Below, one piece after another: positions 43,663 to 53,433 of a stretch of DNA of 64,000 nucleotides. Within the stretch, counting starts at the first letter, position 1, and every line of letters begins with the position of its first letter. The position numbers and the translations under genes are program-made. A model generated the notes under the pieces. That model did not search any database, had not been told where the DNA came from, and was given only the letters and a program-made list of their open reading frames with translations. Source of the stretch: Rhizobium rosettiformans (lineage in GTDB: Bacteria > Pseudomonadota > Alphaproteobacteria > Rhizobiales > Rhizobiaceae); the NCBI RefSeq assembly GCF_016806065.1, contig NZ_CP032405.1, forward strand, positions 3,624,001 to 3,688,000. Reading direction: 5' to 3'.

Positions 43663-45974
43663 GCGGCGATCCTCGCATTGTCGGAGGCGCCCGTCGACAG
43701 GACGGCGGCCGGACGCTCAGTCAGCGCCCGCTCATCCAGCGACAGTCGATTGAGCCGGAGCGCATTGGCAACCACGATGATCGACGAGGTCGACATGGCG
43801 ACCGCGGCAATCAGCGGGGTCGCATAGCCGAGCAGCGCGATTGGCACAGCAATGACGTTGTAGCCAATCGCGAGCGCGAAGTTCTCGCGGATCAGACGTC
43901 CGGCCCGGCGCGAGGCCTCGATGGCGAAGGGCACAGCTTCGAGCCCATCGCGCATGAAGACGAAATCGGCGGCCTGGCGCCCGACATCGGCAGCTGTCGC
44001 CGGCGCCATGGAGACATGCGCAGCAGAAAGCGCAGGCGCGTCGTTGATGCCGTCGCCGACCATCAGCACGCGCTGGCCGTGGGCGGACGCCTCGGCGCAG
44101 GCTTCGGCCTTGTCCCGTGGCGTGAGGCCAGCGCGCCAGATGGTGATCCCGAGATCGGCGGCAAGCTTGGCCACCACAGGCGCACGGTCACCCGAGAGGA
44201 TGCCGAGTTCGAGGCCACCATTCTTCAGCGTCTCGATCGAGGCACGGGCCCGTGGCCGGAGCGTATCTTCGAACAGGAAGGTGGCGCGTTCGATACCGTC
44301 GAGAGAGAGGACGACTTCGGAATAGGGCTTGTCGCTGACATCGATCGCCTCGGTCGCACAGGCAAAGCGGCGATTGCCGAGACGCCAGACACCCTCTTGC
44401 GTCTCCGCCTCAACGCCAGCGCCCGGCACCTCACGAACGGTGTCGAAGCCGCGCGGCTGGCCGCCATAGGCGGACCACAGCGCCCGCGACAGCGGATGGC
44501 GGGAATGGGCGGCAAGACCGGCGGCGACAGCGAAGCCAATCGGCTCGATTTTGGCAACGTCCACCAGCTTCGGGCGCCCCAGTGTCAGCGTGCCGGTCTT
44601 GTCGAAGGCGACGGCCTCGATTTCGGCGAGCCGCTCCATGGCGGAACCGTCCTTGACCATGACGCCGGCCTTGAACAGGCGTCCGGCAGCGACGACCTGC
44701 ACGACCGGGACTGCGAGACCGAGGGCGCAGGGGCAGGTGATGATGAGGACCGCGATCGCGACCATCATCGCGTGTTTCCAGTCGCCGTCATAGAGCCCCC
44801 AGCCCATGAAGGCGATGATGGCGAGCAGATGCACGACCGGCGAATAGTACTGAGCCGCCCGGTCCGCAATGCGACGGTAGCGTGCCCTGCCCCCTTCGGC
44901 CGCCTCCATCAGATGGATGATCTCTGAGAGGAACGAGTTCTGCGCCGTCGCCGTAGCCTTGACCGTCAGCGAACCGGTCAGGCTGAGTGTACCCGCCTGG
45001 ACGTCGGAGTCCGGGCGGACCGAAACAGGTGCGCTTTCGCCATTGACGATCGACATGTCGAGATCGCTCTCACCGGCAACGACGACACCGTCGACCGGGA
45101 TCCGGTCGCCGGCAGCGATGGACACCTGATCGCCGACGCGGATTTCATCGACCGCGCGATACTCCCGCGAGCCATCGTCGGAAAGCACCATGGCACCACG
45201 CGGATTAAGGCGGGCAAGCCCGCTGATTGCGGAGCGCGCCCTGTCACGCATGATGTGATCGAGCGTGCGGCCGATCAAAAGGAAGAAGAGAAGCGAGGCC
45301 GTCGCGTCGAAATAGGCGTGTTCGCCGTGATGGATGGTCTCCCACAACGAAGCGAAATAGGAGAGCGTGATGCCGATGGCGATCGGCACATCCATGTTGG
45401 TGCGCCCATGTTTCAGCGCATTCCAGGCCGATTCGTAGAAGAATCGGCCGGCATAGATCAGCGCAGGGGCCGCGATCATCGCCGAGATCCAGTGGAAGAG
45501 ATCGCGCGTCGAGGCATCTGCACCCGACCAAACCGACACGGACAGAAGCATGATGTTCGTGGCAGCGAAGCCCGACACGGCAACCGCGCGGACCAGTTGA
45601 TTGCGCAAGGCGTCAGAGGCCTCTTCTGCGGCTGTGAAGAGATGCGCGGAATAGCCTGTTGTGGCGATGGCGCGCGCGAGGTTCACCGGATCGGTCTCGA
45701 CCCCGTCGACCGCCTCTTTCCAGACGACGGAAACGCGCTTGGTCGAGAGGTTGACGCGGGCCCGCTCGACTTCCGGCAAGGCTTTGAGCACACCCTCTAC
45801 TGTCGAGATGCAGGTGCCGCAATGGACCGCGGGCACGCTCATGTCGACCTGCCAGAGGCCGGGTCCGACCGCACGGCTGCAGAGCTTCAGCTCTTCAGCC
45901 GACGGCAGGGAGACCCCTGCCCGCTCCATGTCCAGTGCACCTTCGGTCCCTGCCGCGCAGCAACTCATCGTCAT
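43659..45974 (-). CDS. fixI: Copper-exporting P-type ATPase FixI (CcoI)
   Basis: 771 aa. An N-terminal heavy-metal-associated domain has CGTC (VPAVHCGTCISTVEG), and eight membrane segments are expected. The metal-translocating CPC is in ITCPCALGLAVPV, the phosphorylation site is DKTGTLTLG, and the hinge is GDGINDAPAL. It exports Cu to mature the CuB site of cbb3 oxidase. It overlaps both fixH and fixS with ATGA junctions. Confidence 0.96.
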   Translation of the reverse strand: MTMSCCAAGTEGALDMERAGVSLPSAEELKLCSRAVGPGLWQVDMSVPAVHCGTCISTVEGVLKALPEVERARVNLSTKRVSVVWKEAVDGVETDPVNLARAIATTGYSAHLFTAAEEASDALRNQLVRAVAVSGFAATNIMLLSVSVWSGADASTRDLFHWISAMIAAPALIYAGRFFYESAWNALKHGRTNMDVPIAIGITLSYFASLWETIHHGEHAYFDATASLLFFLLIGRTLDHIMRDRARSAISGLARLNPRGAMVLSDDGSREYRAVDEIRVGDQVSIAAGDRIPVDGVVVAGESDLDMSIVNGESAPVSVRPDSDVQAGTLSLTGSLTVKATATAQNSFLSEIIHLMEAAEGGRARYRRIADRAAQYYSPVVHLLAIIAFMGWGLYDGDWKHAMMVAIAVLIITCPCALGLAVPVVQVVAAGRLFKAGVMVKDGSAMERLAEIEAVAFDKTGTLTLGRPKLVDVAKIEPIGFAVAAGLAAHSRHPLSRALWSAYGGQPRGFDTVREVPGAGVEAETQEGVWRLGNRRFACATEAIDVSDKPYSEVVLSLDGIERATFLFEDTLRPRARASIETLKNGGLELGILSGDRAPVVAKLAADLGITIWRAGLTPRDKAEACAEASAHGQRVLMVGDGINDAPALSAAHVSMAPATAADVGRQAADFVFMRDGLEAVPFAIEASRRAGRLIRENFALAIGYNVIAVPIALLGYATPLIAAVAMSTSSIIVVANALRLNRLSLDERALTERPAAVLSTGASDNARIAA

Positions 45975-46459
45975 TCTCCCGAAACGGTAATCCGCTTCGC
46001 CTCATGCATGATCATCTTGCCGTCTTTGATCGCCTGAATCTCGACGATCCAGCTGCCCGCAAGCACGTCCATCTCGGCGAGGTAGAGGCCGTCACCGGCG
46101 GGCGTCAGTTGCAGTTCGAAATCCTGGGCAGTGCCGACTGGACGCTTGAAATGGGCGGTGACCGAATCGGCAACGACCGGGGTGTTTTCAGGCAATGTCA
46201 GGCGGTAGCGCATGCCCTTGGCATCGACAGAGAGTTCACCCGCAATACCGGTAGCCAGCATCTCGCGGATGGCGGCAGTCTTGCCGTTGAACTGCTGGCT
46301 GGCGACATAGGTGTTCTTCACCACCAGGCCGCTCCACGTCGATGTGGCTAGATAGGCCATGGTGAAGTTGACCGTGATGATCGTGCCAAAGAAGGCCAGC
46401 ATGATCGCCAGCATGTGCCAGCCAGTAAAGGTGAACGGTTTTTTGGCGTAAGTGCTCAT
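45971..46459 (-). CDS. fixH: FixH family protein
   Basis: 162 aa. One N-terminal membrane segment (HMLAIMLAFFGTIITVNFTM) is followed by a periplasmic beta-rich domain, the layout of FixH/CcoH. It is required for cbb3 oxidase assembly or stability. ATGA overlaps on both sides tie it to fixG and fixI. Confidence 0.93.
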   Translation of the reverse strand: MSTYAKKPFTFTGWHMLAIMLAFFGTIITVNFTMAYLATSTWSGLVVKNTYVASQQFNGKTAAIREMLATGIAGELSVDAKGMRYRLTLPENTPVVADSVTAHFKRPVGTAQDFELQLTPAGDGLYLAEMDVLAGSWIVEIQAIKDGKMIMHEAKRITVSGE

Positions 46460-48042
46460 TTTCTGGCTCCCGGCCCCATGAAGACTGCATCATAGACGTC
46501 CCGCTCGTCGCCGTTGGCATCCTGGGCGATGAACTGGAAATTCTGGTTGGCATCGGTGACCTTGTCACCAGCAAGTGTAACGAAGACCTTGAGTGTCGTT
46601 GCTTCATCCGGCTCGACCGAGACCGTGAAGGCACGCGACGGCGGCTGGTTGATGCCGTTGATCTTCATCGTGGCATCCGGCAATCCCTCGATCGACACCT
46701 CAATGTCGCGCGGGACGGCGATCATGTTCAGAATGCGCACTGTATAGCCGTTGCGGATCGAACCATCGGATTCGAGCACGAATTGCGGATTGCGGTCGTG
46801 CAGGACGTTAACCTCCAGCCGGTCGCGACCAAGAAGCGCAATCAGCATGCCGATACCGACGGCAGTCCAGACTGCCATGTAGAGGAGCGTGCGAGCGCGG
46901 AAAATCACGCGCCAGTCGAAATGGCGGATCTTGTCGGAGAAACTGCCATCGGCATTGCGCACCATCTTCGGATCGATCGCAGTTGCGCCGCCATTGGTGG
47001 CGAGCGCCATGTTCGACTGGTACTCGTCGAGCGTGGCATAGGCAATCAGTCCGCGCGGCTTGCCGATCTTGTCCATGACGCCGTCACAGGCGTCGATGCA
47101 CAGCGCGCAGGTGATGCATTCGAGCTGTTGCCCATCCCTGATATCGATGCCCATGGGACAGACGGCGACGCAGGCATTGCAATCGACGCAGTCGCCGACC
47201 GACTCGCCCGCGGCAATCGCCTTCTTGGCATGCCGGGTGCGAGGCTCGCCGCGCCAGTCATTGTAGGTGACGACCAGTGAATTCTCGTCGAGCATGGCGG
47301 CCTGGATGCGCGGCCACGGGCACATGTAGATGCAGACCTGTTCGCGCATCAGGCCACCGAAGACGTAAGTGGTGGCGGTCAGGATGGCGACGGTGATATA
47401 GGCGACCGGAGCAGCGTTGCCGGTGAGAAAATCCATGGCAAGCGAAGGCGCATCGGCGAAATAGAAGATCCAGGCACCACCCGTAAGCACCCCAATCAGG
47501 ATCCAGGTCGCGTGTTTACTGACACGCTTCCAGATCTTGTCGAAGGTCCAGGGCGCCGATTCAAGTTTGATGCGGGCGTTGCGGTCGCCCTCGATGAAAC
47601 GCTCGACCACCAGAAAGAGATCGACCCAGACCGTCTGCGGACAGGTATAGCCGCACCAGGCACGGCCGACGGCCGAGGTGACGAGAAACAGGCCGAAACC
47701 CGCCATGACGAGCAGGCCTGCGACGAAGAAGAACTCCTGCGGCCAGATCTCGATGAAAAAGAAATAGAAGCGACGATGGGCAATATCGATCAGCACGGCC
47801 TGGTCGGGCGCGAATTCGCCACGATCCCAGCGGAGCCAGGGCGTGAGGTAATAGATGCCGAGCGTGATCGCCATGATGATCCACTTGAAGCGGCGGAACG
47901 CCCCTTCGGCACGCTTGGGAAAGATTTTCTTGCGAGCTTCATAGAGCGGACCCCGGCTCTTGGCCGACATCACGGCCTCGGCGTCGAGTCTTTCGACCTC
48001 GGGCGCGTCCGGTGCTCGGTGTGGCTCGGAAAGTATGTTCAT
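46456..48042 (-). CDS. fixG: cbb3 oxidase accessory iron-sulfur protein FixG (CcoG)
   Basis: 528 aa. Five membrane segments and two 4Fe-4S motifs (CVDCNACVAVCPMGID and CITCALCIDACDGVM), then a C-terminal Ig-like periplasmic domain. CcoG proteins have been linked to reduction of Cu for the oxidase. The gene starts 57 bases downstream of a perfect FNR/FixK box and heads fixGHIS. Confidence 0.96.
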   Translation of the reverse strand: MNILSEPHRAPDAPEVERLDAEAVMSAKSRGPLYEARKKIFPKRAEGAFRRFKWIIMAITLGIYYLTPWLRWDRGEFAPDQAVLIDIAHRRFYFFFIEIWPQEFFFVAGLLVMAGFGLFLVTSAVGRAWCGYTCPQTVWVDLFLVVERFIEGDRNARIKLESAPWTFDKIWKRVSKHATWILIGVLTGGAWIFYFADAPSLAMDFLTGNAAPVAYITVAILTATTYVFGGLMREQVCIYMCPWPRIQAAMLDENSLVVTYNDWRGEPRTRHAKKAIAAGESVGDCVDCNACVAVCPMGIDIRDGQQLECITCALCIDACDGVMDKIGKPRGLIAYATLDEYQSNMALATNGGATAIDPKMVRNADGSFSDKIRHFDWRVIFRARTLLYMAVWTAVGIGMLIALLGRDRLEVNVLHDRNPQFVLESDGSIRNGYTVRILNMIAVPRDIEVSIEGLPDATMKINGINQPPSRAFTVSVEPDEATTLKVFVTLAGDKVTDANQNFQFIAQDANGDERDVYDAVFMGPGARK

Positions 48043-48098
48043 GGGACGAGAACCTTCTTCTGATGCTCGCCTTGTCCCATCTGGCAGACCAGCACGCC

Positions 48099-48112
48099 TT
48101 GACTTAAGTCAA
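48099..48112. promoter_or_regulatory. FNR/FixK-type anaerobox upstream of fixG
   Basis: TTGACTTAAGTCAA, a perfect 14-bp palindrome close to the consensus TTGAT-N4-ATCAA. It lies 57 bases before the fixG start codon. Confidence 0.85.
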
Positions 48113-48159
48113 GCAGCGGCGAAGCGTCGCAACACATATTATTTTTACAATATGGAATC

Positions 48160-48189
48160 AAAAAAGGGCCGCATCACCGGATGCGGCCC
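48160..48189 (-). terminator. Rho-independent terminator of fixNOQP
   Basis: Arms gggccgcatc (48166-48175) and gatgcggccc (48180-48189), followed on the minus strand by a run of seven T (TTTTTTTGATT). It separates fixP from the fixG promoter. Confidence 0.88.
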
Positions 48190-48211
48190 AAGCTTTCGGA
48201 GGACAGGTCGA

Positions 48212-49078
48212 TTATTCGCCGCCGCCCAACTGATGCACGTAGACGGTCAGCTGCTTGACAGTGGTGTCGCCCAGGCGCTGGGCCCAGCCGGGCATCGCGC
48301 CGTGACGCGGCTGACGGATCTGTGCCGCGATCTGCGCTTCGCCATCGACCTTCAGCCAGATGGCGTCAGCGAGGTTCGGCGCGCCGAAATCACGCCCGCC
48401 CTTGGCATCTTCGCCATGGCAGGATGCGCAGTTTTCGGCATAAATCTGCTGGCCAGGCTCGACCATCGAGGCATCGAGGGGCGTGCCGGTCAGGCTGACG
48501 ACGTAAGCCGCCACCTGCTTGATCTGATCAGCGTCGAGAATGTCAGCATAGGCCGGCATTTCAGAGAACCGGGTGTCCGGATCCTGGTCGTAGCGAATGC
48601 CGTGGGCGATCGAGGTGTGGATCGACTCGAGATCACCGCCCCAAAGCCAGTCGTCGTCGTTGAGGTTCGGATAACCGGCGCCACCGGCAGCACCCGAACC
48701 ATGGCAAGGCGAGCAGTTGACCTTGAATGCGGCTGCTCCGCCGGCAACGGCAAACTGGGTCAGTTCCTTGTCGGCGACGATCTCTTCGAGAGGCAGGGTC
48801 GCGATCTTGTCCAGATAGACTGCCTGCGAAGACTTCGCCGCCGCCAGTTCCTGAGCGACTTCTGCACGGCTCGAATAGCCGAGCAGACCCTTGGTGTTGT
48901 CGGTCAGGAGCGGCCAGGCCGGATACATGATCGTGTAGCCGATCGCCCAGACGATGGTTGCGTAGAAGGTATAGACCCACCAGCGCGGCATCGGGTTGTT
49001 CAGCTCGCGAATGCCGTCCCATTCATGGCCGGTGGTCTCGACGCCGCTGATCTCGTCGATGTGTTTTTTGTCTGCCAT
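48212..49078 (-). CDS. fixP: cbb3 cytochrome c oxidase subunit III, diheme FixP (CcoP)
   Basis: 288 aa. One N-terminal membrane helix (WVYTFYATIVWAIGYTIMYP) and two c-type heme motifs, CSPCH and CASCH. It receives electrons from the bc1 complex side and passes them to FixO/FixN. It is the last gene of fixNOQP, three bases after fixQ and before a strong terminator. Confidence 0.97.
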   Translation of the reverse strand: MADKKHIDEISGVETTGHEWDGIRELNNPMPRWWVYTFYATIVWAIGYTIMYPAWPLLTDNTKGLLGYSSRAEVAQELAAAKSSQAVYLDKIATLPLEEIVADKELTQFAVAGGAAAFKVNCSPCHGSGAAGGAGYPNLNDDDWLWGGDLESIHTSIAHGIRYDQDPDTRFSEMPAYADILDADQIKQVAAYVVSLTGTPLDASMVEPGQQIYAENCASCHGEDAKGGRDFGAPNLADAIWLKVDGEAQIAAQIRQPRHGAMPGWAQRLGDTTVKQLTVYVHQLGGGE

Positions 49079-49081
49079 TGT

Positions 49082-49234
49082 TCAATCCTCCTTGAGAGGG
49101 ATGCTGGCCGCGTCGTCGGCAGGCTTCTTGCCGCCCGGGCGGAATGTGAAGAGGACGACGCCGACGAAGAACAGGGTCATGGCAAGCAGAGCCCAGCTGT
49201 CAGCGAATTGGCGCATGGCGGTGTAGGTTTCCAT
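49082..49234 (-). CDS. fixQ: cbb3 oxidase small subunit FixQ (CcoQ)
   Basis: 50 aa from the ATG at 49234 (METYTAMRQFADSW). One membrane helix (ALLAMTLFFVGVVLFTFRPG) and a polar tail. CcoQ stabilises the assembled oxidase. Ribosome binding site gaggaggac lies just upstream. The longer in-frame start at 49270 would overlap fixO and is unlikely. Confidence 0.93.
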   Translation of the reverse strand: METYTAMRQFADSWALLAMTLFFVGVVLFTFRPGGKKPADDAASIPLKED

Positions 49235-49244
49235 GATGTCCTCC

Positions 49245-49976
49245 TCAGCGGTAGCCGCTTGCGTCGTCATAGGTGGAGAAGTCGACCAGCGTGCCGAGCA
49301 TCTGCAGATAGGCGACGAGCGCGTCCATCTCTGTCAGCTTGGCAGGATCGCCGTCGAAATCACCGACCTTGGCCTTCGGATAGCGTTCCATGAGGCCCGT
49401 CGTATCGGCGTTAGGATCGGCCTGCGCCTTGAGATCTGCTTCGGCCTCGGCAATCATCTCGTCCGTATAGGGGACGGTGACGGTGCGGTTAGCCTGGAGC
49501 ATCATGCTGATACTCGTGATCTTGAGCGGCGTGTCCTTCAGGAAGGCATAGCCAGGCATGATCGATTCCGGCACCACGTCGCGGGGATTGACGAGATGCT
49601 GGACGTGCCACTCGTTGGAATAGCGGTCGCCGACGCGTGCCAGATCAGGCCCGGTTCGCTTCGATCCCCATTGGAACGGATGGTCGTACATCGATTCCGC
49701 TGCCAGGCTGTAGTGGCCGTAGCGCTCGACCTCGTCCTTGAACGGCCGGATCATCTGACTGTGACAGACATAGCAGCCTTCACGGATGTAGATGTTGCGG
49801 CCGACAAGTTCGAGCGGCGAGTAGGGCCGCATGCCCTCCACCTTTTCGATCGTGTTCTCGAGATAGAAGAGCGGAGCGATTTCAACGATACCGCCGATGG
49901 TCACGACCACCAGCGAACCGAGGAAGAGAAGGCTCGCGTTCTTCTCGAGGATTGCGTGTTTATCAAGAATGGACAT
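49245..49976 (-). CDS. fixO: cbb3 cytochrome c oxidase subunit II, monoheme FixO (CcoO)
   Basis: 243 aa. N-terminal membrane anchor ([20 protein letters not shown]) and a single heme motif in [13 protein letters not shown]. The length fits CcoO. It lies 14 bases after fixN and 10 bases before fixQ. Confidence 0.97.
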   Translation of the reverse strand: MSILDKHAILEKNASLLFLGSLVVVTIGGIVEIAPLFYLENTIEKVEGMRPYSPLELVGRNIYIREGCYVCHSQMIRPFKDEVERYGHYSLAAESMYDHPFQWGSKRTGPDLARVGDRYSNEWHVQHLVNPRDVVPESIMPGYAFLKDTPLKITSISMMLQANRTVTVPYTDEMIAEAEADLKAQADPNADTTGLMERYPKAKVGDFDGDPAKLTEMDALVAYLQMLGTLVDFSTYDDASGYR

Positions 49977-49990
49977 GTGAGCCTTCCTTC

Positions 49991-51634
49991 TTATTCAGCA
50001 GGCTGCGCGGCAGCCGGCACGACCGTTCCGGCGATCGGTGCTTCCTGGCGCTCGTAGCCGAGAATGGTCATGGCGACGTTGTAGGCCATGATGATGCCGC
50101 CCAGGAGATACATGACCCCGCCGATTGTCCGCAGCACGTAGTAGGGATGCATGGCGGCGACCGATTCGGCGAAGGAGTAGACCAGGAAGCCCTGGCTATC
50201 GTATTCGCGCCACATCAGACCCTGCTGGATGCCGGCGACCCAGAGCACGGCGGCGTAAACCACGATGCCGAGCGTTGCGAGCCAGAAGTGCCAGTTGACC
50301 ATGCGCATCGAGTAGAGGCGGTTGCGGTTCCACAGCTTGGGCGTCAGGTAATAGATGGCGCCGAAGGAGATCATGCCGACCCAGCCGAGAGCGCCAGAGT
50401 GAACGTGACCGATGGTCCATTCGGTATAGTGGCTGAGCGAGTTGACGGCCTTGATCGACATCATCGGGCCTTCGAAGGTCGACATGCCGTAGAAGGCAAT
50501 GGCAATCACCATCATGCGGATGATCGGATCGGTGCGGATCTTGTCCCAGGCGCCGGACAGCGTCATCAGGCCGTTGATCATACCACCCCAGGACGGCATC
50601 CAGAGCATGATCGAGAACACCATGCCGAGCGTCTGCGCCCAGTCGGGCAGAGCCGTGTAGTGCAGGTGGTGAGGACCCGCCCAGATATACATGAAGATCA
50701 GGGCCCAGAAGTGGATGATCGACAGGCGGTAGGAATAGACAGGGCGACCAGCCTGCTTCGGCACGAAGTAATACATCATGCCGAGGAAGCCGGCCGTCAG
50801 GAAGAAGCCGACGGCGTTATGGCCATACCACCACTGGGTCAACGCATCCTGCACGCCCGAGAAGGCCGAGTAGCTCTTCACGCCAAGGAAGGAAACCGGC
50901 ATCGCCAGATTGTTGACGATATGCAGCATCGCAATGGTGACGATGAAGGACAGGTAGAACCAGTTCGCCACATAGATATGCGGCTCCTTACGGTTCAGGA
51001 TCGTGCCCATGAAGGTGATCAGATAGGCGACCCAGACCACGGTCAACCAGATGTCTACATACCATTCCGGTTCGGCATATTCGCGGCCCTGTGTGATGCC
51101 CAGCAGATAGCCGGTGGCCGCCATGACGATAAAGAACTGGTATCCCCAGAAAACGAACCAGCCGAGATTGCCGCCAAACAGGCGTGCACGCGAGGTCCGC
51201 TGGACGACGTAGAACGACGTGGCGATCAGCGCATTGCCACCAAAGGCGAAGACGACGGCGGACGTGTGCAGGGGACGAAGCCGGCCGAAGGTGAACCAGG
51301 GCTCGATATAGAGCTGGGGATAGGCCATCTGCAGCGCAACGACCACGCCGACCAGGAAGCCGACGACGCCCCAGAAGACGGTGGCAATGACGCCGTAACG
51401 CACCACCTCGTCGAAATACTCCGACTGGCTTGCCTTGGACTGGCCGGAAGAGGAGGAGGATGCCGTGGTCGGTGCAAACTGCATCCGGCGCAGCATAATG
51501 ATCGTGCCCCCCGCGAGCACGAAGAAGGCGACCCACATATGGGCCGCGAAGAGGCTGTCATGGGCGAAAGCCACCCCGAGCAGCGCGGCGAAGGCGAGTA
51601 CCGCCATCACCAGTGTCTCTAACGTATAGTTCAT
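49991..51634 (-). CDS. fixN: cbb3 cytochrome c oxidase catalytic subunit FixN (CcoN)
   Basis: 547 aa from the ATG at 51634 ([20 protein letters not shown]). About twelve membrane helices carry the low- and high-spin heme and CuB histidines ([62 protein letters not shown]). It reduces O2 to water at very low O2 concentrations. It heads fixNOQP, with an anaerobox 106 bases upstream. Confidence 0.97.
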   Translation of the reverse strand: MNYTLETLVMAVLAFAALLGVAFAHDSLFAAHMWVAFFVLAGGTIIMLRRMQFAPTTASSSSSGQSKASQSEYFDEVVRYGVIATVFWGVVGFLVGVVVALQMAYPQLYIEPWFTFGRLRPLHTSAVVFAFGGNALIATSFYVVQRTSRARLFGGNLGWFVFWGYQFFIVMAATGYLLGITQGREYAEPEWYVDIWLTVVWVAYLITFMGTILNRKEPHIYVANWFYLSFIVTIAMLHIVNNLAMPVSFLGVKSYSAFSGVQDALTQWWYGHNAVGFFLTAGFLGMMYYFVPKQAGRPVYSYRLSIIHFWALIFMYIWAGPHHLHYTALPDWAQTLGMVFSIMLWMPSWGGMINGLMTLSGAWDKIRTDPIIRMMVIAIAFYGMSTFEGPMMSIKAVNSLSHYTEWTIGHVHSGALGWVGMISFGAIYYLTPKLWNRNRLYSMRMVNWHFWLATLGIVVYAAVLWVAGIQQGLMWREYDSQGFLVYSFAESVAAMHPYYVLRTIGGVMYLLGGIIMAYNVAMTILGYERQEAPIAGTVVPAAAQPAE

Positions 51635-51739
51635 TGTTGGTATCCCCCAACGGCTTGCTGATCTCATCGCGGGGGCCTCGCCCTCAGGAGATTCCTCCCG
51701 CGTCGAATGCACCAATCGCATTGGGGCCGCCCAGCCACC

Positions 51740-51753
51740 TTGATCCAAGTCAA
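51740..51753. promoter_or_regulatory. FNR/FixK-type anaerobox between fixN and hemerythrin gene
   Basis: TTGATCCAAGTCAA, one base from the consensus TTGAT-N4-ATCAA. It lies 106 bases before fixN (minus) and 158 bases before the divergent hemerythrin gene (plus). Confidence 0.8.
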
Positions 51754-51910
51754 TGCAAGTCTCTCTAAAATTCGCGAGGCTCGAAGCTGCAATCGGGTTT
51801 GCGACCTTCGGACACCAAGGCCGGCACATCGCTTGGGCCAAGGCCCGCTCGTGCGTGTCTTGGAGCACTGGGGTTACGCGCGGCGAAAAGCCCCGTTGGA
51901 GAAAACGGAC

Positions 51911-52408
51911 ATGCTGACGAATATCGAAAACAGCAAGCGGAGCGCTAGCGACACGTGGACGGGCAACCGCCTGCTCGATGCAGGCAAACGCGACCTCGCC
52001 TGGCTCTACCGCGCTCACACCGAACAGCTCGCGCTCTGCAGGGAACTGGAAGAGATCGCCGACTCACTGCCTGCAAGCATCAACCGGCAGAAATGCATCT
52101 ATGCGGCAAAGGCGCTCGGCCCCCTTATCAAGGGCATACATCACTACGAGGAGACGGTGCTGTTTCCGCAGCTACAGTCGAGCCCCGACGCGACGGACGC
52201 CTTGGGACCGACGCTTGAACGTCTGAAATTTGAACATTGCGAGGACGAGTGCTTCGCCGAGGAACTGACGGATGCGCTGCTGAAGTTGGGATCCGGAGAT
52301 CGTGTGAACATGGAGGCCGTCGGCTACATGTTACGCGGCTTCTTCGAGGGTATCAGACGCCACATCGCCTTCGAGCGCGAACATCTGCTTCAGGGCGTCA
52401 CGGATTGA
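51911..52408 (+). CDS. Hemerythrin (HHE) domain protein
   Basis: 165 aa from the ATG at 51911 (ggag upstream). The helical bundle carries spaced His and Glu residues expected for a di-iron site (YRAHTEQL, then [23 protein letters not shown] and [12 protein letters not shown]). Hemerythrin-like proteins bind O2 or NO, or sense them. The gene diverges from fixN across the single anaerobox. An oxygen- or NO-linked role is plausible but not proven. Confidence 0.85.
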   Translation: MLTNIENSKRSASDTWTGNRLLDAGKRDLAWLYRAHTEQLALCRELEEIADSLPASINRQKCIYAAKALGPLIKGIHHYEETVLFPQLQSSPDATDALGPTLERLKFEHCEDECFAEELTDALLKLGSGDRVNMEAVGYMLRGFFEGIRRHIAFEREHLLQGVTD

Positions 52409-52465
52409 GAGAAACGGTGCGGCAAGAGCCTCCCGTCCGATCCGCACCATGCGCCTCGGCCTTGA

Positions 52466-53197
52466 TCAGGCGGCGACGCCACCATAGACCGGCTCGCATT
52501 CCCCAAGCGTCAGGATGGCACCGCTGATGCTGCCGTCTGCAGACCGAAACGGGCTGAAGCGAGCAGGCATGTCGCCGGTGACGGTTGCGGCCGACATCCG
52601 GGCGACAAAGGATCCCGAACGTCCTGCAAAGGCCGAATCGAGCGCATCCTGAAGCCAGTCATGACCGCCGGCCGCAAGGCCGAGATCGAAGACGCTGCGC
52701 CCAATCAGCTCGATCTGTCGCATGCCGAGCATTCTGGCCATGGCCGTGTTGGCGAAGAGATAGCGACAGTCGCGGGTGACCACGGCCACACGTTCCGGCA
52801 GATTGTTGAGGATCGCCTCGTTCAGCTGCTCATCGTCACCATCACGCGGCTGGCGCGTATCGAAAGCGCGTGGTGCTGGGCTCTGGTCACTGCGTTTCGG
52901 ACCGAAATAGCGCTCGACGAGCAAGGACAGCATGGAGGCGTGGCGCAGCACGCAGGCACCGTCATCGGCATCTTCCCGCAGCAGCTTCATCAGAAGCCGC
53001 ATCTGCAAATAGATGTCGTCGAGATCCGTGGCTCGGTAGCTGACGAGCGTGGCGATCAGCGGATCAATCTCGCGATCGAGCATGCGCACGAGATGGTCGT
53101 CACCATTGCGGATGGCCTGCTGCAACTGAAGATTCTTCAACGAAACCGCTTCGAACATTGCGCGCAGATTCGAATCACGGAATTCGCCAAAAGACAT
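52466..53197 (-). CDS. PAS domain protein
   Basis: 243 aa from the ATG at 53197 (MSFGEFRD), four codons after another ATG at 53209 whose only Shine-Dalgarno sequence is too close. The N-terminal half is helical (residues 10-95). The PAS domain is about 130-235 (LNNLPERVAVVTRDCRYLFA, then NTAMARMLGMRQIELIGRSV). No output domain (kinase, GGDEF or HTH) is present. It may signal through protein contact. Convergent with the hemerythrin gene. Confidence 0.8.
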   Translation of the reverse strand: MSFGEFRDSNLRAMFEAVSLKNLQLQQAIRNGDDHLVRMLDREIDPLIATLVSYRATDLDDIYLQMRLLMKLLREDADDGACVLRHASMLSLLVERYFGPKRSDQSPAPRAFDTRQPRDGDDEQLNEAILNNLPERVAVVTRDCRYLFANTAMARMLGMRQIELIGRSVFDLGLAAGGHDWLQDALDSAFAGRSGSFVARMSAATVTGDMPARFSPFRSADGSISGAILTLGECEPVYGGVAA

Positions 53198-53215
53198 CAG
53201 CAACCTCATCCCTCA

Positions 53216-53246
53216 GGTGTGACAAAAGAAATGAATACGTCACACC
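53216..53246. promoter_or_regulatory. Inverted repeat upstream of the PAS gene
   Basis: Perfect 8-bp arms ggtgtgac (53216-53223) and gtcacacc (53239-53246), separated by 15 bases, about 20 bases before the PAS-gene start. A possible operator; the regulator is unknown. Confidence 0.35.
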
Positions 53247-53433
53247 ACTTTCGGCGTCCGTAACATGAGGTTGCGTCACCTTCAATCGCTACGGGCACTC
53301 ACGCGCATCGCAGCCCAAAAAATATCTGCAATATCAGATGAAACGAATAGGCCATAAATGCACATGGGCGATCGGCGGCGGCGCTCGGCGCGCATCCCGA
53401 TTTATACGTCAAACGAGCCTGAAGCAGAGACTG

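Noticed and set aside
49952..51622. 556-codon plus-strand frame opposite fixN
   Set aside because: Shadow of fixN; composition dominated by Asp, His and Gly, with no domain.
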